A stretch of 64,000 bases of DNA from positions 170,730 to 234,729 of the forward strand of contig NMRB01000851.1 in assembly GCA_002633025.1 (NCBI GenBank). The letters are read 5' to 3'. This stretch comes from Notospermus geniculatus. Lineage: Eukaryota > Nemertea > Pilidiophora > Heteronemertea > Lineidae. Within the stretch, counting starts at the first letter, position 1, and each line of letters opens with the position of its first letter. A program made the translations under genes and the position numbers. A model generated the notes under the pieces. The model had not been told where the DNA came from. It was given only the letters and a program-made list of their open reading frames with translations, and did no database searches. This document shows positions 33,328-43,800 of this stretch, in pieces.

Positions 33328-34300
33328 CTAAAAAACACAGCTCTCAAGAGTCTCCATCATGAAATTTATTGCCATGAAAGCTCCAAACAGCATGTCCTTG
33401 ATAATTTCACCTTTTGAAACAAAGGTAGCAAAGCTGAAATTGTTGTCTACTGACATTGCTAGCTTTCCTTTGTGAAATCCTGTTGGCCGACCTCCTCCTT
33501 CCAGCTCCTGGAGATTCACAGCCTGTAATTGTAAGGAAAGGGTTCATATTCGACTTCAAAGAGCTTGAAGATCAAAGCCTTATAATTAGTCATTTGAGTC
33601 TTGTCCTTCATAAGATGATGCCAGGCAAGAAAATGATGGAGATCCTTCCATTCAGTCTGTCATGTCCCTTCAGTCTTTATCCTTTGTGACTTAGGAAAAC
33701 CCTATCGGGCTATTTTTATCATTAAAGAGATTACTTCTATTGAATTCAAGGATATACAGATTTATTTAGAGTCTTTGTGTAACATCTTTTCGAATGTCAT
33801 TCTATGGTGTCATTGCAGTATCAGCAGACTTGCCTTCACACAGGCCTACCAGTAGGCCCTACATCTGGATTAGATTGGCATTGGCCTACCCTTTCTTTAG
33901 CTGTAGGCAACAATCATCTGTACCTGGAGCATGTTTTTTTATGGCTGGGTCTCCAAATGTTTCCACAAAATTGCTTCTGGTACCTTGGTTTCAGTCAATT
34001 AGAAAGGGCCCATCTTGGGACTGAACTGTGCAGGAATGGAGATGTTTTGCCCTTAAAACATGTCGACTTCACCTCAAAGTCGACCATCGGTATGATTTGT
34101 TTGGTTAGCAGCTCCACTGATACTATTCCCCTGAAAAACAAGAACATTTTCATTGAAAACTTCAGAATAAACCATTGTCTCCAGAAAAAGACACCAGCAA
34201 TCACATACTTTTCTTTCCTGTCTTTCCTCTCATTAGAGGCAGAGAAAGCTGCTTTCACTTGAAAATAATAAAGCAAAACCTTTTCTTGAATTAAAATCAA
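33328..34300 (-). other. Possible decayed minus-strand coding pieces
   Basis: Minus frames at 33,328-33,519 and 33,995-34,300 read somewhat like protein (residues NERKDRKEKYVIAGVFFWRQ; FVSKGEIIKDMLFGAFMA). They recur in the second segment copy at 44,436-44,737 and 45,287-45,592, where a 13-base deletion and the SINE insert break the frame. I recognise no family. They may be exons, an old element or chance. Confidence 0.2.
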
Positions 34301-35110
34301 AAGGAAATTTCAAATAATTGCCATCTATGAGCTATTCGCCGAGCAAGAAAACACATGGGCAACGCTTCTGCAAGCCACAATATCTCAGCTGGCAGGTGTG
34401 ACAGTGCTGCCATCTGCGCCACCGTCAGAAACTGGAACTGAAATCCTCACGAAATTCTCAGTATTCAGTATTCTCGTGATTTTAGTTCATCAAACGAACT
34501 TTAGATGGCGACACTGAAGCTTTCGTTGTGGTCGTCGGAGTAGTTCGTCTCACTGGACAGTTTTGTCTTGTGTTGCTAGGAGTCGTTTCAGGCACACATG
34601 ATCGCAGAACGTGCTATATGCGGCCTAAGGCCTTCTCTTACATTTGACTCTCATCAAACGATACCTAGATATGACAAAAAGGGGAATATTTAGGCCTTTT
34701 AACTTCAATAGATACCTCCGCACCTAACTGCGGCTTGTCGGACGTGTCCTTCCACTACCAACCTTGCTAATCAATAAATAGGCTGTTTCAAGTCTTGTGT
34801 CAGGCAAATAGATAGTTTGAAGCACGAAGCCATAATTCCTCTGCATCAAAACATTGATTACAGAACGCTATAGACCCTCATTCCGCAGAAAAATACAGAA
34901 CTATTTGTGGAACACACAAATAGGCCTACGTACGTAATGTTGACACTATCTTGCACGCATGCGCTAGTAAACTTGGAGAGTTCGTACGCCTGTGTGGAGA
35001 TACAAGCCGTCTGCTGCTGCCATCTATTGTCGAATGGTGAAACTAGCGCTGTGCCTCTTGTACGCATGCGCTGTTTGTTTACGTGTGACGTCATTCTCAA
35101 TACACTAAAC

Positions 35111-35400
35111 ACAACAATTCCAATTTTGTTCGGAAATCCCCGATCTCTTCCGAATGTTTCCGAAACATTGGTGATGTCATGCTTGATGTACTTACAGCAA
35201 CAATTCTCATTTTGCTCGTAAATCTCCGATCGCTCCCGAATGTTTCCGAACCATTGTTGACGTCATGCTTGATGTTCTTGAAGCAACAATTCTCATTTTG
35301 CTCGGTAATCTCCGATCTATCTCGAACGTGTCCGAACAATATGTTGACGTCATGATTGATACAACGTTACCATCAATTCCTATTTTGCTCCTAGCAAAAA
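35111..35400. repeat. 86-bp tandem repeat, 3.3 copies (segment copy 1)
   Basis: Units start CAACAATTC at 35,111, 35,199 or so, and 35,285, each with TTTTGCTCG, AATCTCCGATC and GACGTCATGCTTGATG. The same array with the same copy number is at 46,496-46,790. Confidence 0.88.
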
Positions 35401-37248
35401 GGGAATTGTCGTTACTAGCATATCCACGCTTACGGAAGCAAACAATCTAGTCAGTGACATCATTGGCGCATGGGCAGTATTGACAAAGACTTAAGTTGTC
35501 AAAATATATAGAAAAATTGGGATGCATCGCTTTGTTTGCGAAGAATTCGAAGTTTCGGTTGGACCAAATCAGACCTCCTTTGGCGTGTCTTTCCATCAAC
35601 TCCAAATGTTAAAAACTTGATTATTTTCATAATTTTGTCTTATATATCAACGTTTCTATCGTTTTCTGTTCGAAAATAGCAACAGCATGCTATATAAACA
35701 TCGCATTGTGCGTAAATTTGCTCAAACAACTGAGAACTATTTCATATTGATGAATACACAAAACTGTAAAGTGAAACTGGAGTGATAGGTGCTGCCATCT
35801 GGCGGGTAAATTAGAAACTATGATGCGCATGCGCAGTAGTGGAATTTAGAGCCGTTTTCATGGTTTTGCTGGAAATTTCAGTTCCAAGACCCTACACCAG
35901 GTGGCGACAATGCCATTCAGGACCGGTTTTTTGAGGGTTTTCAGTTCCATACGTAGTACGCCAGGTGGCGACTCTCGTCTCAGCTGCAGATGCCAGGGAC
36001 CTATTCAGGAGCGCTCGTGCGTAAACTACTGTCCATCTGGGGGAAATCTATTGTTCATTGTCTTGCTCTCAAAAGGTTTGCGAGATATTACGGGGGCTTT
36101 GTGAATAAGGCCCTTCCCTTCCTCAACTTGGCAGGGGTAAGAGTCGGCAAAGTGGCGGAGACTGGATACGGATGCGTTGACACGCCTGCACAACAACCAC
36201 AACAAACAAACCGCGTGCGTCCGCCGTTTTTTATGGCTGGGGAATGAATTTTCATTCCTGTCCTAGGATTATATGGGGCTTAAATATCTGCAAATAAAGG
36301 CTGTTCAAACCCACAAAGGTGTGGAACTTATCTTTTTGATCTCTAGTCTAAGCATGCCTTTCTTTGCTAGGCTAGAGATCGTCCCAACAACTGCAGTGTG
36401 CACATGGTGCAGCACCAGCATGAGCAATGGTCTTGGATTTTATAGGTGTCATGGTGTAGCCGTACCGTAGGGACCTGGGTCTTTTATTTAGGCCCCTGCT
36501 CACAATCAAAAGTGGTGTCTGAGTAGGCCTTAGATATCAGGATTTGTAGGCCTAGGCCCTACCAGTACCAGTCACGGATGAACCAAGACGTATACGGTAG
36601 GCCTACCTCTTCTTGGTCACCTAGGCAACCAGGGGGTGGCCTCTGCCCTGGTAATGCCCTTTCTCACCCCTGTAAGAACCAACCTTAATTGAGATAGACC
36701 TACTTCTTCGCAGGGTTACATCTTCTTTGATGACACGTTACCGTGACAACAGTAAATACGTTACCATGACAACCTAAATTAGTATGCCATTTTCTGAGTG
36801 CTGTCAGGGCGGCAATCATCGTTTCTTTGTTGTTATTGTGACACCAGTAATCTTAGGAGATCCTTCCCATTAGTGCCACACAAACCTTGTACCCAGTGAA
36901 TCATGAATGTGTAGGCCCTGTCGAGGAGTAACTTACTTCACATATTGGTAGCATAGGTTCAGGTTGAACTGTTCACTTCAGCAATCTTTTGTTATTATAT
37001 GTGCATGCTTCAGGGATTGTTTTTAAACTACTAAACACATGTACACAGTTGTTTTTTCAGGGACAAAGTTAGAAGGAGAAAGATCTTATGGTGTCATCAG
37101 AAAGAAGGAAAGCAATGTCACCATCTGAAAGTTGGTCATCAGTAATTCTGGTGCTCAGGCTACATCATGGTGATTTATTTCAGAAGAATTGTGATTATGA
37201 AATAAAGTTATTAAAACATGAACATTATTGTTTGCTTTCATTCACTAA

Positions 37249-37486
37249 AGCATAGCGCACACGAGCGATTTTTTGGGCTAGGCGACTAGCCTTGCGACTA
37301 CAGGAGCGACTGAACAAATTTTTAGTTTTTTTAGTTTTTTTTTACTCGTTTGCGATAAATGCTTCACTGGGAGATCAGTGATGTCGCGGATGACATAACT
37401 GATCGACCTCAAAGGTAATTATCGCATGCGACCTAGTAGTCGCATCGGTAGTCGCCCCCATTTTAGTCGCTCGTGTGCGCCATGCT
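37249..37486. mobile_element. MITE present only in segment copy 1 (238 bp)
   Basis: Terminal inverted repeats AGCATAGCGCACACGAGCGA and TCGCTCGTGTGCGCCATGCT, flanked on both sides by TAA. The second segment copy (about 48,691-48,700) has the empty site with TTA at that place. Three-base TAA/TTA target duplications are typical of the PIF/Harbinger superfamily (family knowledge); the assignment is inference. Contains a duplicated set of GCGACTA words and no coding frame. Confidence 0.85.
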
Positions 37487-37706
37487 TAACCGGTACTGGT
37501 ATTTCTTTATTCATGTCAATAAAGTTGCTTTGTTCAAATTTTTATTCGAAATACATGTACCGGTACTCTCTCTGTTTTCTTCTTGCTGTTTTTTTGCAAT
37601 ACATGCATGCCTCTCCAGAAGTTGATGTATATTTTCTCTCCAAAGCTGTGTGTGTTTTCAATTTACAAGAAAATCTTATCACAGAGCCCCCTGGTGGCAG
37701 TCTTTT

Positions 37707-38872
37707 CTAGTGCCATGTTGATAACCATCCTTTTTCTTTGTTTTTTGTGATCTTCAGCATCAGGATAGTATACCATGAGCACAACGGTCCCTGGACCATT
37801 TCATTTTCGATCATATCAAATAGTGTGCAGGTATTTGTATTGGTGGAGAATAAAAGTCCGCCTGGTGGTGGTGTGTCATTGACTTTAATATCATAGCTCG
37901 GGTAATCAGCCCAAGTAGTTTCTCCTGGCCTGAAGGAGGGGTGTTTTGAACACACCAACAATAAAAACTGACCACACCAAGATCAAGGGCAACAATGTAT
38001 TCTTTTAGGCTTTCTTGTGGAGTTGTTGCCACTAAAGCCTTACCAAATCTCCATAGCCCCAGGCATGGTGTCTTTGTAACTTGTAAGTTTTCAGAAAATT
38101 TGAACAAAGGGTCAACACTGTAACCATGGTGATACAAAGCCCCACCCATGATTCAATGTACCTTTGAGATAATTGACCTTGATTGCTTGTTGTCAAGGAG
38201 TTGGTCAGTTGTCAAAGAAGACATAGAAATGTCAACTGCTAATTGGGGAAGGGAGGGGCAGCCAGTGAGGAAGGCGGCCAAGTTTTGTATCCAGCAAATC
38301 TCAGCATTTCTGTTCTACATACTGTGTGAACTGATGGTAATATTCTGTTATTTTTAGCCAGGAAAATGTCTAAACAGTAGCTTGATATATTACTTCAGCA
38401 GTAGCTTGATGTATTACTTCATCAAGCACTTTATGCCACCAAAAAGGCAGCAACATCTCTGAGAGTATCACCAGGCAGTGATCCGCTACACTGCTTGCAT
38501 ACCGCAGCATCTTCAGAGAAAAACTCAAGCCTAGGGTTAAATGCTTATCTGTAATGTTTGCCCAATCAGAATCACTCTGGAAGCACTGATGTGTGAAATT
38601 GGCTCGGCGTGGATCAACAAATTGATGGTCTCCCTGATCCCCCATCATAATATCAATAGATCATCCTCTCCCAGTCTCAGCAGCACATGAACCGGTCTGA
38701 TGTTGATGACAGTCGTGTCCGCATCACTGGTCATCAACCTGCTTCTTCTAGGTGGCGTAGCTAACAGGCCTTGGTCACAGACATGATTGGTGTTTTGTTT
38801 CTCAAACCGTGCATCACAAAAATGGTGCATTCCTGTTAGTGCCCTCTCCCATTGCAACCCTGTTGTCAACAA
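37707..38872 (-). other. Possible decayed minus-strand coding pieces
   Basis: Minus frames at 37,707-37,961, 37,811-38,149, 38,370-38,648 and 38,645-38,872 look protein-like in places (for example ETTWADYPSYDIKVNDTPPP and SDSDWANITDKHLTLGLSFS). In segment copy 2 the first has an extra A that ends it early, and the observed differences are mostly amino-acid changing. I recognise no family. More likely remnants than a live gene. Confidence 0.2.
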
Positions 38873-39589
38873 GTTAGGCCTAGAATTCTCTAGCCATAGT
38901 GTCCGTAAAATTGGCCTACACCAAGCTTTGACAGAGAGTTAAGTCCTTGTCTTCTGTTACAAGCAAGTAGGCCGCCTACAGCAGGATTTAACACAGAGTT
39001 TAGACTTTCCTTTGTGTTATCACCCTGCTACCTGTGAACTAGGCCTACACCAAGAGTTCTCTCATGTAGTGTAGCCCAATTGTCCGTAAAGTTGACATAG
39101 TTAAACCCTCTTTTCTTGTTCCAACCCTGCTATTAGCGAAGTTGGGGAAGGTTCTTCGTTTGTATCGACGGTATTTCTTTTCTGTCTCCACCTTCTAAAG
39201 CCCTGGTCAATGTTGAAGTTGAAAAGGAGAAAGGTGTTGGCGTGTGAGGTACGCTGTCCACAATGTGCAACATTCAGAAGCCAATAATTAGTCCTGTAGC
39301 ATGTCTGTCCTTTTTACGATAACGAGCCTGATCTTCCACCCAACACAAGCGGAAGAGACCTGGAAGTCATCCAGGGTCACCAACGACGTGGTGGTGTTCA
39401 ATGTAGGCCCCAGGTGACACTTTGAATTAAGATGAAAAAAATATGTTCGACAGAGTCTACCTTGAGGCCAAATAAAAACATGTTGTATGATGAGGATGAC
39501 AGTTTTTTGTGATGATCCTATTAGGGAGAGTAAAGTCTCGGGGCTGATCTGCTCGTCTGAATTTTGTATTCATATTTTTCTTCTGCTGC

Positions 39590-39960
39590 ATTCGGTATTC
39601 ACCACCAGTCACATAAATATTGTCATTCGGTATTCACCACCAGTCGCATAAATATTGTCATTCAACAAAACTTGCCGTCCGCTGGAGACTCCACCGTTCC
39701 CTACGGCTTTGTCTTCGCTTTTTTGGTTCTGGACAGAATTTTTGTCGATTGGTCATCAGGGGACAGGTCTGTAGGATGTGTTCAGGTGTTTTCTCACCAC
39801 CTCAACATTCACAGTTGGCTGTTGCTCGGACTCCTAGTTTCCTAAGATGTTGGTCAAGTTGGCAGTGCCCTGTTCTGCCTCCGAGACGGTTGGCTTCTGG
39901 CCTCCTCTTTCCATTTGTTGATGAATTTTGACTTCAGGATCAATTTTTTCCAGAAAGCTT
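39590..39960 (-). pseudogene. LINE reverse-transcriptase C-terminal remnant (segment copy 1)
   Basis: Minus-strand translation gives RLGGRTGHCQLDQHLRKLG followed by NCEC, one stop, then GGEKTPEHILQTCPL. This is the C-terminal pattern of Jockey/CR1-like LINE proteins (RLRTGHC...L...HL..LG, then CxC...T.EHxLxxC). The internal stop and later frame loss show it is dead. It lies opposite to the LINE 5' piece at 42.0 kb, so the two are not one element. Confidence 0.65.
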
Positions 39961-40703
39961 ATTTTTGACCAAAGATGTCAAAATATTCTGCTGGGGAATA
40001 GCAGGGTCGACTCTTGTCAGCCTTTTCTCACGTTTAAAGAAATCTCACCGTTCCACAGGACTTGTCCTCTCATGTTGAAGAATCAAACGTCTCAATTCCT
40101 AAATCAAACATGACGATCAATAAACCAATCAATTAAGGGATGATGGATCATGTGACCTTGTCTTAATTAGCCTCCTCATCCACTATTTCTTGTCTGTTGG
40201 TTCGCTGATGGACCTCCAGCCTCCGTGTGATGGATAACCATGGTCTCAACCAGAAAATCACCAATCAAAATTCCACCAGCGTTGTTCAGAATGTTTCGGT
40301 TCATGTCAAGGCTCATTGGCTGTAGGTATAGTATTTGTGAGTTAATGTACTGAGACAGGAGCACTTGGGGTGAAAATACCCACTAACTTGGTTCATTTTG
40401 AACTGCTTGGATGAATCCTAGCCTTCGTTGGTTTGATCTGAGAGAGCCGGTCTTGACAAGGGTCGGTGGATGTTGGTATGGTCAGGTGATACAGGATGTT
40501 TATAGGCATCGTGGGACTTGGGACGGCCTTGCTTCTGGTCCTTATCACAAATGTTTAGGCCCAGACAGTCATTTCAAGGGTCATTTACTGTATTGATTCA
40601 ATAATATCTGGATTAACGGTGTGGCAGAATGCCCCCTCTGGTCTGGGACGGATGGAGTTGTTGGTCTCCATTGATATTCAACAGAGAATAGAAGTGCATG
40701 TAA

Positions 40704-40942
40704 AGGGCCTGTCACACTGAAGTAGTTCTCAAAACGTCCTGCCCCGTCCTAAAAAATCGTAAAACGGGATAGAACGTGTAACCCTTGGCCAAATAATGCC
40801 TTGTTGTGGAGCACCCTTCCCGCCCATGAAGTTCGTAAAAAAACTCTAAAAAGCCACTACGCCCACTCCGTTCGCACGCAGTTTAAGCCCGTTCGGCACA
40901 ATTTTCAAGAACGTACTGAGAACTAGCTCAGTGTGATTGGGG
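40704..40942. mobile_element. MITE with CACACTGA ends (segment copy 1)
   Basis: The left end AGGGCCTGTCACACTGAAGT, then AGTTCTCAAAACGT, and the reverse complement of the right end, AATCACACTGAGCTAGTTCT then CAGTACGT, form imperfect inverted repeats. 239 bp, no coding frame. Present at the same place in segment copy 2, so older than the duplication or the haplotype split. Confidence 0.75.
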
Positions 40943-41163
40943 TATTACACAAGCAAAGGGAGGTCGGAAAGATAAAGAAACATAAACTCATGAACAACCA
41001 GAAATAGTGAGAACGAGGTAGTTGTTACAATCCCTCCACACTACCACCTTCTTCACTGTTCCACCTTCCATAGCTTGAGTTCATTCAAAATCTTGTCACA
41101 GTGTGTTGATCTGGCACTGTACGTTGGCCTACATCAGCCCAACCCTGGGGCATCTTCCTAACC

Positions 41164-41164
41164 N
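41164..41164. other. Unknown base exactly at the end of segment copy 1
   Basis: Similarity between the two large copies runs through 41,163 (CATCTTCCTAACC) and stops at this unknown base. In copy 2 the same place continues into a short AACCCTGG tandem repeat (52,585-52,650). It probably marks a join or gap. Confidence 0.85.
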
Positions 41165-41438
41165 TCATTCTTGATGAGTCGATAATGCAATAATGCCATC
41201 AAGGATTTGTGAAATCGTCTTCTGTGAAGATAATGACTGATGGGGTGATTACATGCAATAAATAGGGCTGGAAACAACACATGAACCAAACCTGCCCACG
41301 TGGACACCTCTGGTAGGAGGACACCTCTCCAAGCGGACATCTAGGCCAGACGTACACCTCCCCTAACGTTGAAACCTCTGTCAGGCGGATATCTCCACTT
41401 AGTAGGCACCTCTGCCATGAGGACACCTGTCAGAAACT
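41165..41438. repeat. Unmatched spacer with a degenerate ~24-bp repeat
   Basis: From about 41,300 the phrases GGACACCTCT, GGACATCTAG, TACACCTCCC, GATATCTCCA and GGCACCTCTG follow each other every 22-26 bases. Not present in segment copy 2. Confidence 0.55.
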
Positions 41439-41562
41439 GGGCCATATTTTAGAACGTTCCTTAACATTAAGGGCCACCTTGTTCTCGATGGTTTTACAAT
41501 TGAATTACACTGTAAGGTCGACCTTAAGGTTAAGAAATCTTCTAAAATTTGACCCTCTGTCC
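41439..41562. mobile_element. Fold-back MITE-like element
   Basis: GGGCCATATTTTAGAACGTT then CCTTAACATTAAGG pairs with CCTTAAGGTTAAG then TCTTCTAAAATTTGACCC as imperfect inverted arms around a loop of about 40 bases. Confidence 0.65.
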
Positions 41563-41995
41563 TTAAAACCAACACAAGGGCCAGGAGGAAAGTACGCCTG
41601 GACTGTGACTTCAGAAGGGATTTTTTCTTCTTGTGTGGTGTGCGCATGCGTCATCGATCAGGCGTTCCTCAATTTATCTCCGCAAATTTGTCTTATATTT
41701 TTATTCAACTAAGCTCTTATCAACTTTTTTACTAAAAACGAACTCACTAAGGACCCCAGGACCACATATCATCAATCAGATTGAATTCTCTTGGCTGTTT
41801 TTGTGATTATATCGTGACTTTTTGTGCTCGACCTTTGAAGATTGCGCTAAACATGGCCGCCATATTGGTTTTTAAGTAGCCTTGGCCCAAACAGGTGGAT
41901 CAGCTGTTCGTTGGAAGACTAGTTGATGGAGCGAGGTGAGGTCTTGAACCTTTTTTGTACGCCCACCCCCCCTGCTGCACGCCACATGAATTTCA

Positions 41996-43093
41996 ATGAT
42001 GAAGAAGACAGTAAGGAACGAACCAGGAAGCAGGCCCAAGTTGTTAATGCTGCTTGTCTTGCTTATGTTAGTGCTACCGCTTGCCGCCAAGCTTAAGCTT
42101 TGTCCGGCCTCTGCTGCCCATTTAGATTTACATTCCGGCTATACCACGCATGCTATTCTGCCTGTTACCTCAGCTACTCACGCTTGGACATCCGATAGAC
42201 TCCTGCTTTTATCTGTCCTACCCAAGGGCCGCACTAATTCAGTTCACTGTGGTATACATATCCCACCCAAGGATCCGCTTCAAAAAAGCAATGCAGGCCT
42301 TGGCCTATTGGTTATCATCCATATTCTCCTGGCTCTCAGTGGTAATGTGCATCCCAATCCCGGTCCTGGACCCAACACATCTGCAACCATTTATCAGTGT
42401 GGAGCATGCACCCAACCCGTTACATGGGACGACAGGGGAGTTGTGTGTGACACATGTCACCAGTGGTACCATGCCGGATGCCAAAACATTCAGTCCCATA
42501 CGTATAGTATGTTGGAGAAGGAAACTTCCTTTGCCTGGGACTGCCTGAGATGTGATTTCCCACAGTATAGTTCAATCTGCTTCGATTTGCATGGCATCTC
42601 CACCAGTAATAGTTTCTCTAGTATTCAAGAGGAGGCTTCTATGGAAATACCACCTACGTGCCTAGACCAGACTAGTCTGAAGCCCAGGCACCAGTCCACA
42701 CCCATCCGCTCGCGAAGAACAGGAAAGTCGACGGCGAGACCCCTTAGAGTGCTCAACGTTAACTTCGGAGGGATAAAAGGGAAGCAACATATGGTGCACC
42801 ATCTCATAGACAGCTCAGCCCCTGATGTGGTCATCGGAACTGAAACGTGGATTGATGCGTCCATAACAGACTCCCAAATCTTCCCGAAGGGTTTTAACCT
42901 ATATCGTAAAGACAGGAACATCCGAGGGGGAGGTGTCCTTGTGGCAGTCCGACTCCCCCACCCCAACGAATGCATTGGAGACTGTAAAAAACTGAAGAAA
43001 ACCTTTACGAGGCTGTGTTTATACCACCCATGGATGATGGAAATAGAGGAAAACTATGAATATACATGTATATTGGCCATTGAGAATTCATGA
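41996..43093 (+). CDS. 5' part of a LINE protein: 2A-like motif, PHD finger, endonuclease start (truncated)
   Basis: The frame has 365 codons; the first 320 or so are element-derived. Residues 15-33 are a hydrophobic leucine-rich stretch. Residues 101-124 are a second hydrophobic run ending in GNVHPNPGP, which resembles the 2A ribosome-skipping motif (D-V/I-E-x-N-P-G-P) with changes at the D and E. Residues 135-186 are a PHD finger with C135, C138, C151, C154, H159, C162, C183 and C186. From about 250 an AP-type endonuclease begins: LNVNF, then PDVVIGTETW with the catalytic-type E283, then YRKDRNIRGGGVLVAV. PHD plus endonuclease proteins are known in CR1-like non-LTR retrotransposons of marine animals. 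After about residue 320 the sequence becomes that of the large duplicated segment, so the rest of the endonuclease and the polymerase are missing. Start chosen at the first Met of the frame (MMKK). Confidence 0.8.
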   Translation: MMKKTVRNEPGSRPKLLMLLVLLMLVLPLAAKLKLCPASAAHLDLHSGYTTHAILPVTSATHAWTSDRLLLLSVLPKGRTNSVHCGIHIPPKDPLQKSNAGLGLLVIIHILLALSGNVHPNPGPGPNTSATIYQCGACTQPVTWDDRGVVCDTCHQWYHAGCQNIQSHTYSMLEKETSFAWDCLRCDFPQYSSICFDLHGISTSNSFSSIQEEASMEIPPTCLDQTSLKPRHQSTPIRSRRTGKSTARPLRVLNVNFGGIKGKQHMVHHLIDSSAPDVVIGTETWIDASITDSQIFPKGFNLYRKDRNIRGGGVLVAVRLPHPNECIGDCKKLKKTFTRLCLYHPWMMEIEENYEYTCILAIENS

Positions 43094-43188
43094 CTCTAGG
43101 AGTTCGTCTCAAATTCTCTAAAGAGATTTCTATTGACCCCTTCTACCATGTGGCTCTGATGGTCCAAATTCTCAAATGATCATATAAA

Positions 43189-43210
43189 GCTTGGAGGAAT
43201 TCCTCCAAGC
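43189..43210. repeat. Perfect 22-bp palindrome inserted in segment copy 2
   Basis: GCTTGGAGGAA followed by its exact reverse complement, flanked by ATAAAG on the left and ATAAAG on the right. Copy 1 (around 32,070) has a single ATAAAG and no palindrome, so it is a 27-base insertion with a six-base direct repeat. Confidence 0.9.
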
Positions 43211-43437
43211 ATAAAGGAAAGCCTCCAGTCATATAGCTAGCTGCAGTTCTTAAAATACTGATTTACAGGAAAAGCAATGACGGGAAGTCAGATTTGCCTC
43301 TGTAGATTTCACATGGTGTGCAGGGCCAAAGAAAGATACCAGCAGTGCTTCAACAATCATTTGAGATCATGTTTGCAATAAATGGGACATTTTCAGATGT
43401 ATCATTTGAAAATAATCATCACCATTGAAATTGATTA

Positions 43438-43800
43438 GGTGACCTATTACCTCAGCCCAAAAAACCCTCTCTGTTGCTTTTCAATACCAGTCATTACTCC
43501 CACTAGGTTTAAATTTTGTTAACCTGCATCTGCTCATGTCCATCATTTCAAGTCTCTGAGCCCCAAATGAATTCTCCTCTGTGATTCAGGTTCCACTAGG
43601 CCCTTGTAATTATCACCACTGGATTCAGATTTTGTTGACGTGCATGTTATCTTTTTATGTCCATCATTCCATGTCTCTAACCTCAAATGAATTCCCCTCT
43701 TTGTTTCAGGTGTTCCACTAGGCCCTTTAATAATATCACCATTGTCGACCTGCATGTTATCTCTTTATGTCCATCATTGAAACTCTCTTCACCCCAAAAC
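43438..43800. repeat. About 120-bp tandem repeat (segment copy 2 version)
   Basis: Same unit as 32,232-32,520 with an additional diverged unit at its left (phrases CTCTGTTGCTTTTCAATACC and CCCACTAGGTTTAAATTTTG). Copy number differs between the two segments. Confidence 0.75.

Larger units (their letters stand above)
31860..41163. repeat. Large duplicated segment, copy 1
   Basis: From CCCACCCCAACGAATGCATT onward this segment matches 42,954-52,603 base for base in direct orientation, apart from scattered substitutions and discrete indels. In 35,101-35,400 I count three substitutions against the partner. The match stops at 41,163, immediately before the unknown base at 41,164. Inside are a ~120-bp tandem repeat, an 86-bp tandem repeat, MITEs and a LINE remnant. 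It could be a real duplication or the second haplotype of one locus. Confidence 0.93.

Noticed and set aside
41996-43093. Host PHD-finger chromatin gene
   Set aside because: The PHD finger is followed by an AP-type endonuclease start (GTETW, YRKDR...GGGV), which identifies a retrotransposon.
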